Source: Streptococcus sp. WB01_FAA12
GTDB lineage: Bacteria > Bacillota > Bacilli > Lactobacillales > Streptococcaceae
Direction of reading: 5' to 3'
DNA: 64,000 nt
NCBI RefSeq assembly: GCF_012843315.1
Contig: NZ_JABAEX010000007.1
Location: 1 to 64,000 of the forward strand
The notes beneath the pieces are model-generated. The model was not told the origin of the DNA, did not search any database, and saw only the letters and a program-made list of their open reading frames with translations. The translations under genes were made by a program, and so were the position numbers. Below, in pieces: positions 9,510 to 16,117 of the stretch (position 1 is the stretch's first letter; every line of letters begins with the position of its first letter).

Positions 9510-9947
9510 ATGAGCCAAGAATTTATCAATCCAAGTGATGGTGTGATTCGTCAGTATCTGGCGACCAGTAAAACATTAGCGGTAGTGGGTTTGTCTGACC
9601 GTGAGGAAACAACTAGCAATCGAGTGACCAAGGAAATGCAGGCTCGAGGCTATAAAATTATTCCAGTTAATCCCAAGGCTGCAGGTGGGAAAATCTTGGG
9701 AGAAAAGGCTTATGCGAGTCTAGCTGAGATTCCTTTTCCTGTAGATATTGTCAATGTTTACCGTCGTAGTGAGTTTTTGCCAGATGTGGCGCGTGATTTT
9801 CTCAAGGCTGATGCCAAGATTTTTTGGGCGCAATTAGGACTTGAAAGCCTAGAAGCGGAAGAAATCTTGCGTTCCGGAGGATGCGATGACATCGTGATGA
9901 ATCGCTGTATCAAGAGAGAACATACACGCTTAATTCTTGAACAATAA
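9510..9947 (+). CDS. CoA-binding domain protein (YccU-like)
   Basis: The 145 residues form a single Rossmann-type CoA-binding domain. The N-terminal AVVGLSDREETTSNRV nucleotide-binding loop, IIPVNPKA and the C-terminal DDIVMNRCIKREH segment are typical of the YccU/CoA_binding_2 family. The family is related to the N-terminal part of succinyl-CoA synthetase alpha, but its physiological role is unsettled. It has AAAAAGGAGG upstream and converges on the YeiH gene across a shared terminator. Confidence 0.87.
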   Translation: MSQEFINPSDGVIRQYLATSKTLAVVGLSDREETTSNRVTKEMQARGYKIIPVNPKAAGGKILGEKAYASLAEIPFPVDIVNVYRRSEFLPDVARDFLKADAKIFWAQLGLESLEAEEILRSGGCDDIVMNRCIKREHTRLILEQ

Positions 9948-9970
9948 AAGGTAGCCATGGGCTACCTTTT
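9946..9970. terminator. Bidirectional terminator between convergent genes
   Basis: AAAAGGTAGCC and GGCTACCTTTT form an 11-bp perfect stem with a 3-nt loop. T-tracts on both strands serve the CoA-binding gene and the convergent exporter. Confidence 0.92.
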
Positions 9971-9973
9971 ATG

Positions 9974-10984
9974 TTAGAAAATACCAATCAATGCCTGCAT
10001 GCCAAGACTGGTAAGGATGATGGCAATCCAGCAAAGGGCTCCAAGGAGAATGGATTTTCCGCTGGATTTGACCATGGCGAGGAGATTTGTTTTGAGACCG
10101 ATAGCACTCATAGCCATGATAATGAGGAATTTGGAGAGTTGTTTGAGAGGAGTGAAGAAGCTACTAGACACACCGAGAGAGGTGAGAAGAGTCGTTAAGA
10201 GAGAGGCTAGGATGAAATAAAGGATAAAAAGTGGGAAGACTTTTTTTAGTTGAAAATCTTGGCTGTTTTTTTGTTGGCGGCTTTGCCAGTAGGAGAGAAA
10301 GAGAGTGATGGGAATGATTGCTAGGGTGCGTGTGAGTTTCACAATGGTTGCAGATTCGAGGGTATTGCTTTGGTAAAGACTGTCCCAGGCGCTAGCTGTA
10401 GCCGTTACAGAGGAAGTGTCATTGACCGCAGTTCCTGCAAAGAGGGCAAAGCCGTCATTGGATAGGTGAAGCCAGGTTCCTAGAGTTGGAAAGATGAGCG
10501 CAGCCAAGACATTGAAGAAAAAGATAACGGAGATGGCTTGGGCAACTTCTTTTTCCTTGGCATGGATAACGGGCGCTGTTGCAGCAATGGCAGAACCACC
10601 ACAGATAGAAGAACCCACTCCAATCAAGGTAGCCAGTTTTGTGTCTAGCGCAAAGAAACGCTGGAAGAGGTAGGCAACGATTAAGGAAATCGAAATGGTG
10701 GAAAGGATGACAGGGAGTGAAGTTTGTCCAACTGCAAAGACTTGCGAGATATTGAGACCAAAACCGAGTAAGATAACGGCATACTGGAGTAATTTTTTGG
10801 AACTAAAGGTCAAACCTGCATCTAGTTGTTTGTAGGGTGAGAGCCAGGGGTGGAGGAGCATTCCAGCAAAAATTGCAAAGACAGGTGCGCCCACGACGGG
10901 GAAAAATCCTCCCAGGAACCAAGATACGATAGAAATGAGAAGGCAGGCCAAGATTCCTGCTCCATTTTTTGATAAAAATGACAT
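9974..10984 (-). CDS. YeiH family putative sulfate/anion exporter
   Basis: The 336-residue integral membrane protein has about ten hydrophobic segments and family signatures: [37 protein letters not shown] and [13 protein letters not shown] near the middle. It belongs to UPF0324/YeiH, annotated as sulfate exporters, though the substrate is poorly proven. It is a monocistronic minus-strand gene. The ATG is preceded by GGAGGTTTAT. Confidence 0.88.
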   Translation of the reverse strand: MSFLSKNGAGILACLLISIVSWFLGGFFPVVGAPVFAIFAGMLLHPWLSPYKQLDAGLTFSSKKLLQYAVILLGFGLNISQVFAVGQTSLPVILSTISISLIVAYLFQRFFALDTKLATLIGVGSSICGGSAIAATAPVIHAKEKEVAQAISVIFFFNVLAALIFPTLGTWLHLSNDGFALFAGTAVNDTSSVTATASAWDSLYQSNTLESATIVKLTRTLAIIPITLFLSYWQSRQQKNSQDFQLKKVFPLFILYFILASLLTTLLTSLGVSSSFFTPLKQLSKFLIIMAMSAIGLKTNLLAMVKSSGKSILLGALCWIAIILTSLGMQALIGIF

Positions 10985-11074
10985 ATAAACCTCCGAAAAT
11001 AAGCACTTATTATTATAGTCCTGTCGAGAAGAAAAGTAAAACAGAAAGTGAAAAATGCGGGTTTCAGATGGATT

Positions 11075-11103
11075 TTGCGGTCAGGGAGCTTTTGTAGTAT
11101 AAT
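11075..11103 (+). promoter_or_regulatory. Promoter of the aminotransferase-recO-plsX-acpP operon
   Basis: TTGCGG (11075-11080) and a perfect TATAAT (11098-11103) are 17 bp apart. The first ATG is about 33 nt downstream, behind AAGGGGGAT. Confidence 0.75.
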
Positions 11104-11135
11104 AGTACTATGTTCTGTAAGCAAGGGGGATATCT

Positions 11136-12305
11136 ATGGACTTAACCAAGCGCTTTAATAAACAGTTAGACAAGATTCAAGTTTCCTTGATCCGCCAGTT
11201 TGACCAGGCTATTTCAGAGATTCCTGGGGTCTTGCGTTTGACCTTGGGGGAACCTGATTTTACAACGCCAGATCATGTCAAGGAGGCAGCCAAGCGAGCC
11301 ATTGACCAGAACCAATCCTACTATACAGGGATGAGCGGTTTACTGACCTTGCGCCAGGCTGCTAGCGACTTTGTAAAAGAAAAGTACCAGCTAGATTATA
11401 ATCCTGAAAATGAAATCTTGGTCACTATCGGAGCGACAGAGGCTTTATCTGCTACTTTGACAGCTATCTTGGAAGAAGGAGACAAGGTGCTCTTGCCAGC
11501 TCCTGCCTATCCAGGATATGAGCCGATTGTCAATCTAGTTGGGGCAGAGATTGTCGAGATTGATACAACTGAAAATGGTTTTGTCTTGACTCCTGAGATG
11601 TTGGAAAAGGCCATTTTGGAGCAAGGGGACAAGCTCAAAGCAGTTATTCTCAACTATCCAGCCAATCCGACAGGAATTACCTATAGTCGGGAGCAGTTGG
11701 AAGCCTTGGCAGACGTTTTACGCAAGTATGAGATTTTTGTTGTCTGTGATGAGGTTTACTCAGAATTAACCTATACAGGCGAAGCCCATGTATCTCTGGG
11801 AACTATGCTGAGAGACCAGGCTATTATTATCAATGGCTTATCTAAGTCTCACGCCATGACTGGTTGGCGTTTAGGCTTTATCTTTGCTCCTGCAGCTTTC
11901 ACAGCACAGTTAATCAAGAGTCACCAATATTTGGTTACTGCCGCAAACACTATGGCTCAACATGCTGCGGTGGAGGCTTTGACCGCTGGTAAAAACGACG
12001 CAGAGCCTATGAAGAAGGAGTACATCCAGCGTCGAGATTATATCATCGAAAAGATGACTGCTCTTGGTTTTGAGATTATCAAACCAGATGGTGCCTTCTA
12101 TATCTTTGCTAAAATTCCAGCGGGTTACGATCAAGATTCCTTTGCTTTTCTCAAGGATTTTGCCCAGAAGAAAGCCGTGGCCTTTATTCCTGGTGCCGCC
12201 TTTGGGCGTTACGGAGAAGGCTATGTGCGCCTGTCTTATGCAGCCAGCATGGAAACGATCAGAGAGGCCATGAAACGACTTGAGGAGTACATGAGAGAAG
12301 CATGA
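11136..12305 (+). CDS. araT: Class I/II pyridoxal-phosphate aminotransferase (AraT-like)
   Basis: This 389-residue fold-type I aminotransferase shows the PLP lysine K237 in NGLSKSHAMTGWRLGF, the NYPANPTG turn and the CDEVYSEL block. In pneumococcus the orthologous position is annotated as an aromatic amino acid aminotransferase, which would transaminate Tyr/Phe keto acids. The substrate assignment rests on that synteny and on general similarity. It overlaps recO by 4 bp (ATGA), so the two genes are translationally coupled. Confidence 0.85.
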   Translation: MDLTKRFNKQLDKIQVSLIRQFDQAISEIPGVLRLTLGEPDFTTPDHVKEAAKRAIDQNQSYYTGMSGLLTLRQAASDFVKEKYQLDYNPENEILVTIGATEALSATLTAILEEGDKVLLPAPAYPGYEPIVNLVGAEIVEIDTTENGFVLTPEMLEKAILEQGDKLKAVILNYPANPTGITYSREQLEALADVLRKYEIFVVCDEVYSELTYTGEAHVSLGTMLRDQAIIINGLSKSHAMTGWRLGFIFAPAAFTAQLIKSHQYLVTAANTMAQHAAVEALTAGKNDAEPMKKEYIQRRDYIIEKMTALGFEIIKPDGAFYIFAKIPAGYDQDSFAFLKDFAQKKAVAFIPGAAFGRYGEGYVRLSYAASMETIREAMKRLEEYMREA

Positions 12306-13072
12306 TTCAGTCTATCACGAGTCAAGGCTTGGTGCTCTACAATCGTAATTTTCGTGAGGATGACAAGCTAGTCAAGATCTTTACCGAGCAGGCGGGCAAG
12401 CGCATGTTTTTCGTCAAACACGCTGGCCAGTCCAAACTAGCTCCAGTTATTCAGCCCTTGGTGTTAGCACGATTTCTCTTGCGAATCAATGATGACGGCC
12501 TTAGCTACATCGAGGACTACCATGAGGTGATGACCTTTCCCAAGATTAATAGTGATCTCTTTGTCATGGCCTATGCGACCTATGTAGCTGCCCTTGCAGA
12601 TGCTAGTTTGCAGGACAATCAGCAGGATGCTCCCTTGTTTGCTTTTTTGCAAAAGACTTTGGAGTTGATGGAAGCAGGGATAGATTATCAGGTTTTGACC
12701 AATATTTTTGAAATTCAAATCTTGGCTCGATTTGGGCTTAGCCTTAATTTTAACGAGTGTGTCTTTTGCCATCGGGTCGGTCAGGCCTTTGATTTTTCTT
12801 TCAAATACGGAGCCTGCCTTTGCCCAGAGCATTATCATGAAGATGAGAGACGTTGTCATCTAAATCCCAATATCCCTTATCTGCTCAATCAATTTCAAGC
12901 CATTGATTTTGAGACCTTAGAGACCATTTCGCTCAAGCCTGAAATCAAGCAAGACTTGCGCAAGTTTATAGACCAAATCTACGAAGAGTATGTTGGGATT
13001 CACCTAAAATCAAAGAAATTTATTGATTCCCTAGCAGACTGGGGACAATTACTAAAAGAGGAAGACAAATGA
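12302..13072 (+). CDS. recO: Recombination mediator RecO
   Basis: RecO anneals SSB-coated DNA and, with RecR, helps load RecA. It serves repair and the processing of transforming DNA. The 256-residue protein starts with the OB-fold ([23 protein letters not shown]). A zinc-type cluster ([11 protein letters not shown]...GACLCPEH) follows at about residues 151-180. Overlaps of 4 bp with both neighbours place it in a tight operon with plsX and acpP, as in pneumococcus. Confidence 0.95.
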   Translation: MIQSITSQGLVLYNRNFREDDKLVKIFTEQAGKRMFFVKHAGQSKLAPVIQPLVLARFLLRINDDGLSYIEDYHEVMTFPKINSDLFVMAYATYVAALADASLQDNQQDAPLFAFLQKTLELMEAGIDYQVLTNIFEIQILARFGLSLNFNECVFCHRVGQAFDFSFKYGACLCPEHYHEDERRCHLNPNIPYLLNQFQAIDFETLETISLKPEIKQDLRKFIDQIYEEYVGIHLKSKKFIDSLADWGQLLKEEDK

Positions 13073-14061
13073 AAAAAATCGCAGTAGATGCTATGGGGGG
13101 CGATTACGCACCTCAAGCCATCGTTGAGGGGGTCAACCAAGCCCTTACTGACTTTTCAGATATTGAGGTTCAACTCTATGGAGATGAAAGCAAAATCAAG
13201 CAATATCTAACAGCGACAGAGCGCGTTAGCATTATCCATACGGATGAGAAAATTGATTCAGACGATGAGCCGACAAAAGCTATCCGTAAGAAGAAAAATG
13301 CTAGCATGGTATTAGCAGCCAAGGCAGTCAAAGAGGGAGAAGCAGACGCTGTCCTCTCAGCTGGGAATACAGGTGCCTTGTTGGCTGCAGGATTCTTCAT
13401 CGTGGGTCGCATCAAAAATATCGACCGTCCTGGACTCATGTCTACCTTGCCGACCATTGATGGCAAAGGGTTTGACATGCTAGACCTTGGGGCCAATGCG
13501 GAAAACACAGCCCAACACCTGCATCAATATGCTGTCCTAGGTTCCTTCTACGCGAAAAATGTTCGTGGGATTGCAAAACCATGTGTTGGTTTGCTCAACA
13601 ACGGAACAGAAAGCAGCAAGGGAGATCCCCTTCGTAAGGAAACCTATGCCTTGCTAGCAGCTGATGAAAGCTTAAATTTTGTCGGAAACGTGGAAGCGCG
13701 TGATTTGATGAATGGCGTTGCGGATGTTGTTGTGGCAGATGGTTTCACGGGAAACGCTGTGCTCAAATCTATTGAAGGGACAGCCATGGGTATCATGGGC
13801 TTGCTCAAGACAGCTATCACAGGTGGTGGGCTTCGAGCAAAACTTGGTGCTCTCCTTCTCAAGGATAGCCTTAAAGGTTTGAAAAAGCAACTCAACTATT
13901 CAGATGTTGGAGGCGCTGTTTTGTTTGGTGTCAAGGCACCTGTTGTTAAGACTCATGGCTCAAGTGATGCTAAAGCTGTGTACAGTACGATTCGCCAGAT
14001 TCGTACCATGCTAGAAACAGACGTAGTTGCTCAAACTGCGCGTGAATTTTCAGGAGAATAA
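13069..14061 (+). CDS. plsX: Phosphate acyltransferase PlsX
   Basis: It converts acyl-ACP to acyl-phosphate, the donor for PlsY in phospholipid synthesis, as a peripheral membrane enzyme. The 330-residue sequence opens with [12 protein letters not shown]. It contains [27 protein letters not shown] and a C-terminal [23 protein letters not shown], all PlsX hallmarks. It overlaps recO by 4 bp and precedes an acyl carrier protein by 4 bp, its natural substrate carrier. Confidence 0.97.
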   Translation: MKKIAVDAMGGDYAPQAIVEGVNQALTDFSDIEVQLYGDESKIKQYLTATERVSIIHTDEKIDSDDEPTKAIRKKKNASMVLAAKAVKEGEADAVLSAGNTGALLAAGFFIVGRIKNIDRPGLMSTLPTIDGKGFDMLDLGANAENTAQHLHQYAVLGSFYAKNVRGIAKPCVGLLNNGTESSKGDPLRKETYALLAADESLNFVGNVEARDLMNGVADVVVADGFTGNAVLKSIEGTAMGIMGLLKTAITGGGLRAKLGALLLKDSLKGLKKQLNYSDVGGAVLFGVKAPVVKTHGSSDAKAVYSTIRQIRTMLETDVVAQTAREFSGE

Positions 14062-14065
14062 AAAG

Positions 14066-14302
14066 ATGACAGAAAAAGAAATTTTTGACCGTATTGTGAA
14101 CATTATCCAAGAGCGACAGGGAGAGGACTTTGTCGTGACAGAGGCTTTGAGTTTGAAAGACGATCTCGATGCAGACTCAGTGGACTTGATGGAGTTTGTC
14201 TTGACGCTAGAAGATGAATTTGGTATCGAGATCAGCGATGAGGAAATTGACCAATTGCAAAGTGTAGCAGATGTGGTCAGAACTATTAAAGGTAAGATAT
14301 AG
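14066..14302 (+). CDS. acpP: Acyl carrier protein
   Basis: The 78-residue acidic four-helix carrier has the phosphopantetheine site Ser38 in DADSVDLMEF. The ATG at 14066 follows CAGGAGAATAAAAAG. An upstream in-frame start at 14027 would lie inside plsX and add a non-ACP tail. Streptococci usually carry a second ACP in the fab cluster. This copy is paired with plsX, so a role in phospholipid acyl transfer is likely. A terminator closes the operon. Confidence 0.95.
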   Translation: MTEKEIFDRIVNIIQERQGEDFVVTEALSLKDDLDADSVDLMEFVLTLEDEFGIEISDEEIDQLQSVADVVRTIKGKI

Positions 14303-14309
14303 CCAAAAG

Positions 14310-14335
14310 CAACATGCAAGTCATGTTGTTTTTTT
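14310..14335 (+). terminator. Terminator after acpP
   Basis: CAACATG / CATGTTG is a 7-bp stem with a 5-nt loop and seven T residues. Confidence 0.85.
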
Positions 14336-14361
14336 GTTTGCAGAAAAAAGAATAACGTTAA

Positions 14362-14385
14362 AATTTTTTGTAGAAATTGCGAATA
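14362..14385 (+). promoter_or_regulatory. CIN-box-like (SigX) promoter before the first tiny ORF
   Basis: A T-run (14362-14370 region) lies about 10 bp ahead of TGCGAATA (14378-14385). The late-competence CIN box is TACGAATA at -10 with a T-rich -25. This site differs from it by one base. The ATG of the 16-residue ORF is about 32 nt downstream. Confidence 0.45.
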
Positions 14386-14417
14386 AAGAGATGAGAAAGA
14401 AAAAAGGAGGAACGTTC

Positions 14418-14468
14418 ATGTACATGCCAATCTTGTATCCATGGTACATCAAGTGGTTTTTAAAATAA
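14418..14468 (+). CDS. 16-residue Trp-rich peptide MYMPILYPWYIKWFLK
   Basis: This ORF is preceded by a near-ideal ribosome site (AAAAAAGGAGG, spacing about 7) and a CIN-box-like sequence. The product is hydrophobic and cationic, with no leader or GG motif. The end KWFLK matches the style of a second tiny ORF 72 nt downstream. Both contain Tyr-Pro followed by Lys-Trp and Leu-Lys. It could be a leaderless bacteriocin, a small membrane-active peptide, a signal or a leader peptide. I do not recognise a described family. Translation is inferred from the ribosome site and the duplication. Confidence 0.55.
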   Translation: MYMPILYPWYIKWFLK

Positions 14469-14499
14469 AAATGAAACAGTTGTTCATTTTCGAATTGTT

Positions 14500-14508
14500 T
14501 TTCGAATA
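14500..14508 (+). promoter_or_regulatory. Second CIN-box-like sequence
   Basis: TTCGAATA (14501-14508) differs by one base from TACGAATA and lies behind a T-rich stretch. It is about 32 nt before the second tiny ORF, the same spacing as for the first one. Confidence 0.4.
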
Positions 14509-14539
14509 GATAGGTAAGGAAAAAGGAAGGAGAGAAAAA

Positions 14540-14590
14540 ATGATTTCAGTAATTTATCCAATTTGGTTTTTAAAATGGCTTAAAGACTAG
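14540..14590 (+). CDS. 16-residue Trp-rich peptide MISVIYPIWFLKWLKD
   Basis: It lies behind AAGGAAGGAGAG and a CIN-box-like site. Like the first tiny ORF it has 16 residues, Tyr-Pro in the first half and a Trp/Lys/Leu-rich C-terminus (WFLKWLK). Spacing of promoter-like box, ribosome site and ORF is nearly the same in the two copies, which supports a duplicated functional unit. The role is unknown. It is not a double-glycine pre-peptide, so ComA-type processing is not expected. Confidence 0.55.
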   Translation: MISVIYPIWFLKWLKD

Positions 14591-14629
14591 AAGTCGTAAA
14601 CTAAAAAATAGAAATAAAGGAGAAAAAAG

Positions 14630-14818
14630 ATGACAAACTTTGACAAAATGGAACAGAACTTTGTAACTCTTACAGAAGAAGAGTTGATGGATGTGGATGG
14701 GGGAGCATGGCCGATTGTAGCTTGGATGATTGCTAATCCTGTGACAGCAGCTAAAATTGCTGGTGGAATTACTGCAGCAGGAATTGCAGGTTATAATTAT
14801 ATGACGAGTAGATGGTAA
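14630..14818 (+). CDS. Double-glycine bacteriocin peptide (two-peptide class, first)
   Basis: The 62-residue pre-peptide has a classic leader ending ELMDVDGG at residue 25. Cleavage would give a 37-residue mature peptide starting AWPIVAWMI. The mature part has alternating small residues and GxxxG-like motifs (GGITAAGIAG), typical of two-peptide (class IIb) pore formers. A peptidase/ABC transporter of the ComA type, encoded 1.3 kb downstream, could cleave and export it. RBS AAAGGAG. It resembles BlpU-type peptides, but the exact subfamily is not assigned. Confidence 0.8.
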   Translation: MTNFDKMEQNFVTLTEEELMDVDGGAWPIVAWMIANPVTAAKIAGGITAAGIAGYNYMTSRW

Positions 14819-14835
14819 TAGAAGGAGGAGATGAT

Positions 14836-15003
14836 ATGGAAAAATCTATTTTAAAATTTGAAACAATGACTGATACGGACTTGCAGGAAATTCAAGGGGG
14901 AGCCTTTCCTCTTCTTATCCCTGTGGCAGTCGGTTTTGTAAAAGGTTTTGTATATACAGGTGGAGCTATTTTAACAACTCGAGCACTCTTGTCAGGGGAA
15001 TAG
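14836..15003 (+). CDS. Double-glycine bacteriocin peptide (two-peptide class, second)
   Basis: The 55-residue pre-peptide begins at the ATG behind GAAGGAGGAGATGAT. An earlier ATG at 14812 overlaps the previous gene and lacks a ribosome site. The leader MEKSILKF...DLQEIQGG ends at residue 22. The mature peptide (33 residues, AFPLLIPVAVGFVKGF...) contains small-residue spacing (GFVKG, GG). It is adjacent to the first peptide and similar in design, so the two probably act as one bacteriocin. Confidence 0.78.
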   Translation: MEKSILKFETMTDTDLQEIQGGAFPLLIPVAVGFVKGFVYTGGAILTTRALLSGE

Positions 15004-15012
15004 GAGTCTATC

Positions 15013-15201
15013 ATGAAAAAATTCTTATTAGGATTTGCTGAGGGATATTTTATTGTATCACTCATTATCTACATCGCAACGTATTTGATTTTGAAAAAAC
15101 CGATCAATACCTTGTTTTATCCAGAAACCTATCCAATTCTGCTTGGTCTATTTTATGTAGGATACGAGTACAAAACAAAAGAAAGTACGATTGGGAATTG
15201 A
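15013..15201 (+). CDS. Small membrane protein, probable bacteriocin immunity
   Basis: The 62-residue protein has two hydrophobic segments (about residues 9-27 and 41-52) separated by a short basic/polar stretch. It starts 9 nt after the second bacteriocin gene. Size, topology and position fit the immunity proteins of streptococcal two-peptide bacteriocins. There is no sequence motif that proves it. Confidence 0.6.
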   Translation: MKKFLLGFAEGYFIVSLIIYIATYLILKKPINTLFYPETYPILLGLFYVGYEYKTKESTIGN

Positions 15202-15225
15202 TTGACCATCAGATTGGAGTTTGAG

Positions 15226-15435
15226 ATGAAAGTTGTTTAATTACTAGGAAAAGCTTGGCCAGAGACCGCTATATTATTTGGCTTGATGGCTTATCTAATT
15301 ATTAGAATCGTAGCTGATATAAACAAAATAAATCTACCTACATGGTTTGAATATTATGATATACCTACGATTTCATTATTCTTGATGACCTTTATCTTAC
15401 TTTATAGAAGTGAAGAAAAAGATGACAAGTGGTGA
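15226..15435 (+). pseudogene. Immunity-like membrane ORF with early in-frame stop
   Basis: The reading frame opens ATG AAA GTT GTT TAA (stop at 15238-15240). It then runs open for 64 codons with two hydrophobic stretches (ILFGLMAYLIIRIV and ISLFLMTFILLY) and a charged tail, SEEKDDKW. Size and composition match the neighbouring immunity-like ORFs. A single nonsense change seems to have silenced it, unless translation restarts at the internal ATG near 15286. Confidence 0.65.
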
Positions 15436-15531
15436 CAACATGAGTCTGATTTCTGTAGCTTCAGTATAAGAGAAATATTGGAGTGTTAGACCAATGAACC
15501 ATAATCCGCATTTAGTGAGGAAGGTGTCTGT

Positions 15532-15765
15532 GTGTTAAAAAAGAAGTAATGTTATTAGAGGGCTTCTACTAGTACGTATTGTGCTTTCTATCCTTCAAGT
15601 TTTAATGGACTATAAGTTATTGCCAGGAAAGTATGGTGTAAATTTTATGGAAGTTTCAGACTTGTTCTCTTATCCCTACTTCTTTTAATCATTTACATAG
15701 CGGTAAAATACCATACTATCCGGAAAATAACGGCTAAAGAAGGCAATGAGGACGAAAATGACTAA
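15532..15765 (+). pseudogene. Immunity-like membrane ORF with two frameshifts
   Basis: A GTG behind GAGGAAGG starts a frame that hits TAA after five codons. In another frame RGLLLVRIVLSILQVLMDYK is readable (about 15553-15612) and stops after LFSYPYFF. The third frame then gives LLLIIYIAVKYHTIRK and ends ...EDEND with a stop at 15765. Together the three pieces make a plausible small two-segment membrane protein. Two indels explain its loss. It overlaps the start of the next intact ORF. Confidence 0.6.
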
Positions 15766-15952
15766 GATTTTAAAATCTATTCTTGTATTCATTTTCCTAT
15801 TTTTGATGAATATTTTCATCTTTACGATACTAGCAACTCTTGGATTTCAAGTAACAATGAGTGAAAATAGTTATATGGTGCCCCCGGTGTTTGCGTTTAT
15901 CGTTTTATACACCATTCACAAAAGAAGTGGGAAAGGTAAGAAATCTGTGTAA
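15758..15952 (+). CDS. Small membrane protein, possible immunity
   Basis: With the ATG at 15758, behind ATGAGGACGAA, the product is 64 residues. Two hydrophobic segments (about residues 7-30 and 42-53) are followed by the basic tail HKRSGKGKKSV. It is the last gene of the bacteriocin island and is followed by a hairpin. Immunity is inferred from context and topology only. Confidence 0.55.
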   Translation: MTKILKSILVFIFLFLMNIFIFTILATLGFQVTMSENSYMVPPVFAFIVLYTIHKRSGKGKKSV

Positions 15953-15963
15953 TTGAATGATCT

Positions 15964-15990
15964 AGGCAGGACGCTTGTTCTGCCTATTTT
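15964..15990 (+). terminator. Terminator of the bacteriocin island
   Basis: AGGCAGGAC and GTTCTGCCT form a 9-bp stem (one G-U) with loop GCTT and a short T-run. Confidence 0.7.
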
Positions 15991-16003
15991 CTTTGACAAA
16001 AAG

Positions 16004-16071
16004 TGCTGTTTAGGCGTGGATATTGTTTTTTCAGAAATAATTCCCTTATTTCTTCTTCGTTTGGTTAAAAT
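16004..16071 (+). promoter_or_regulatory. ComE box and -10 of comAB
   Basis: Half-sites TGCTGTTTAGG (16004-16014, a full match to TNYWVTTBRGR) and GTTTTTTCAGA (16025-16035) start 21 bp apart. A -10-like TAAAAT lies at 16066-16071, 31 bp further on. In pneumococcus comAB is a ComE-activated early operon. Binding here is inferred from pattern and position. Confidence 0.6.
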
Positions 16072-16117
16072 AATCTTACAAAGTTTTTAAGAGATTGTTA
16101 GAAAAAAGGAGAAGGAT

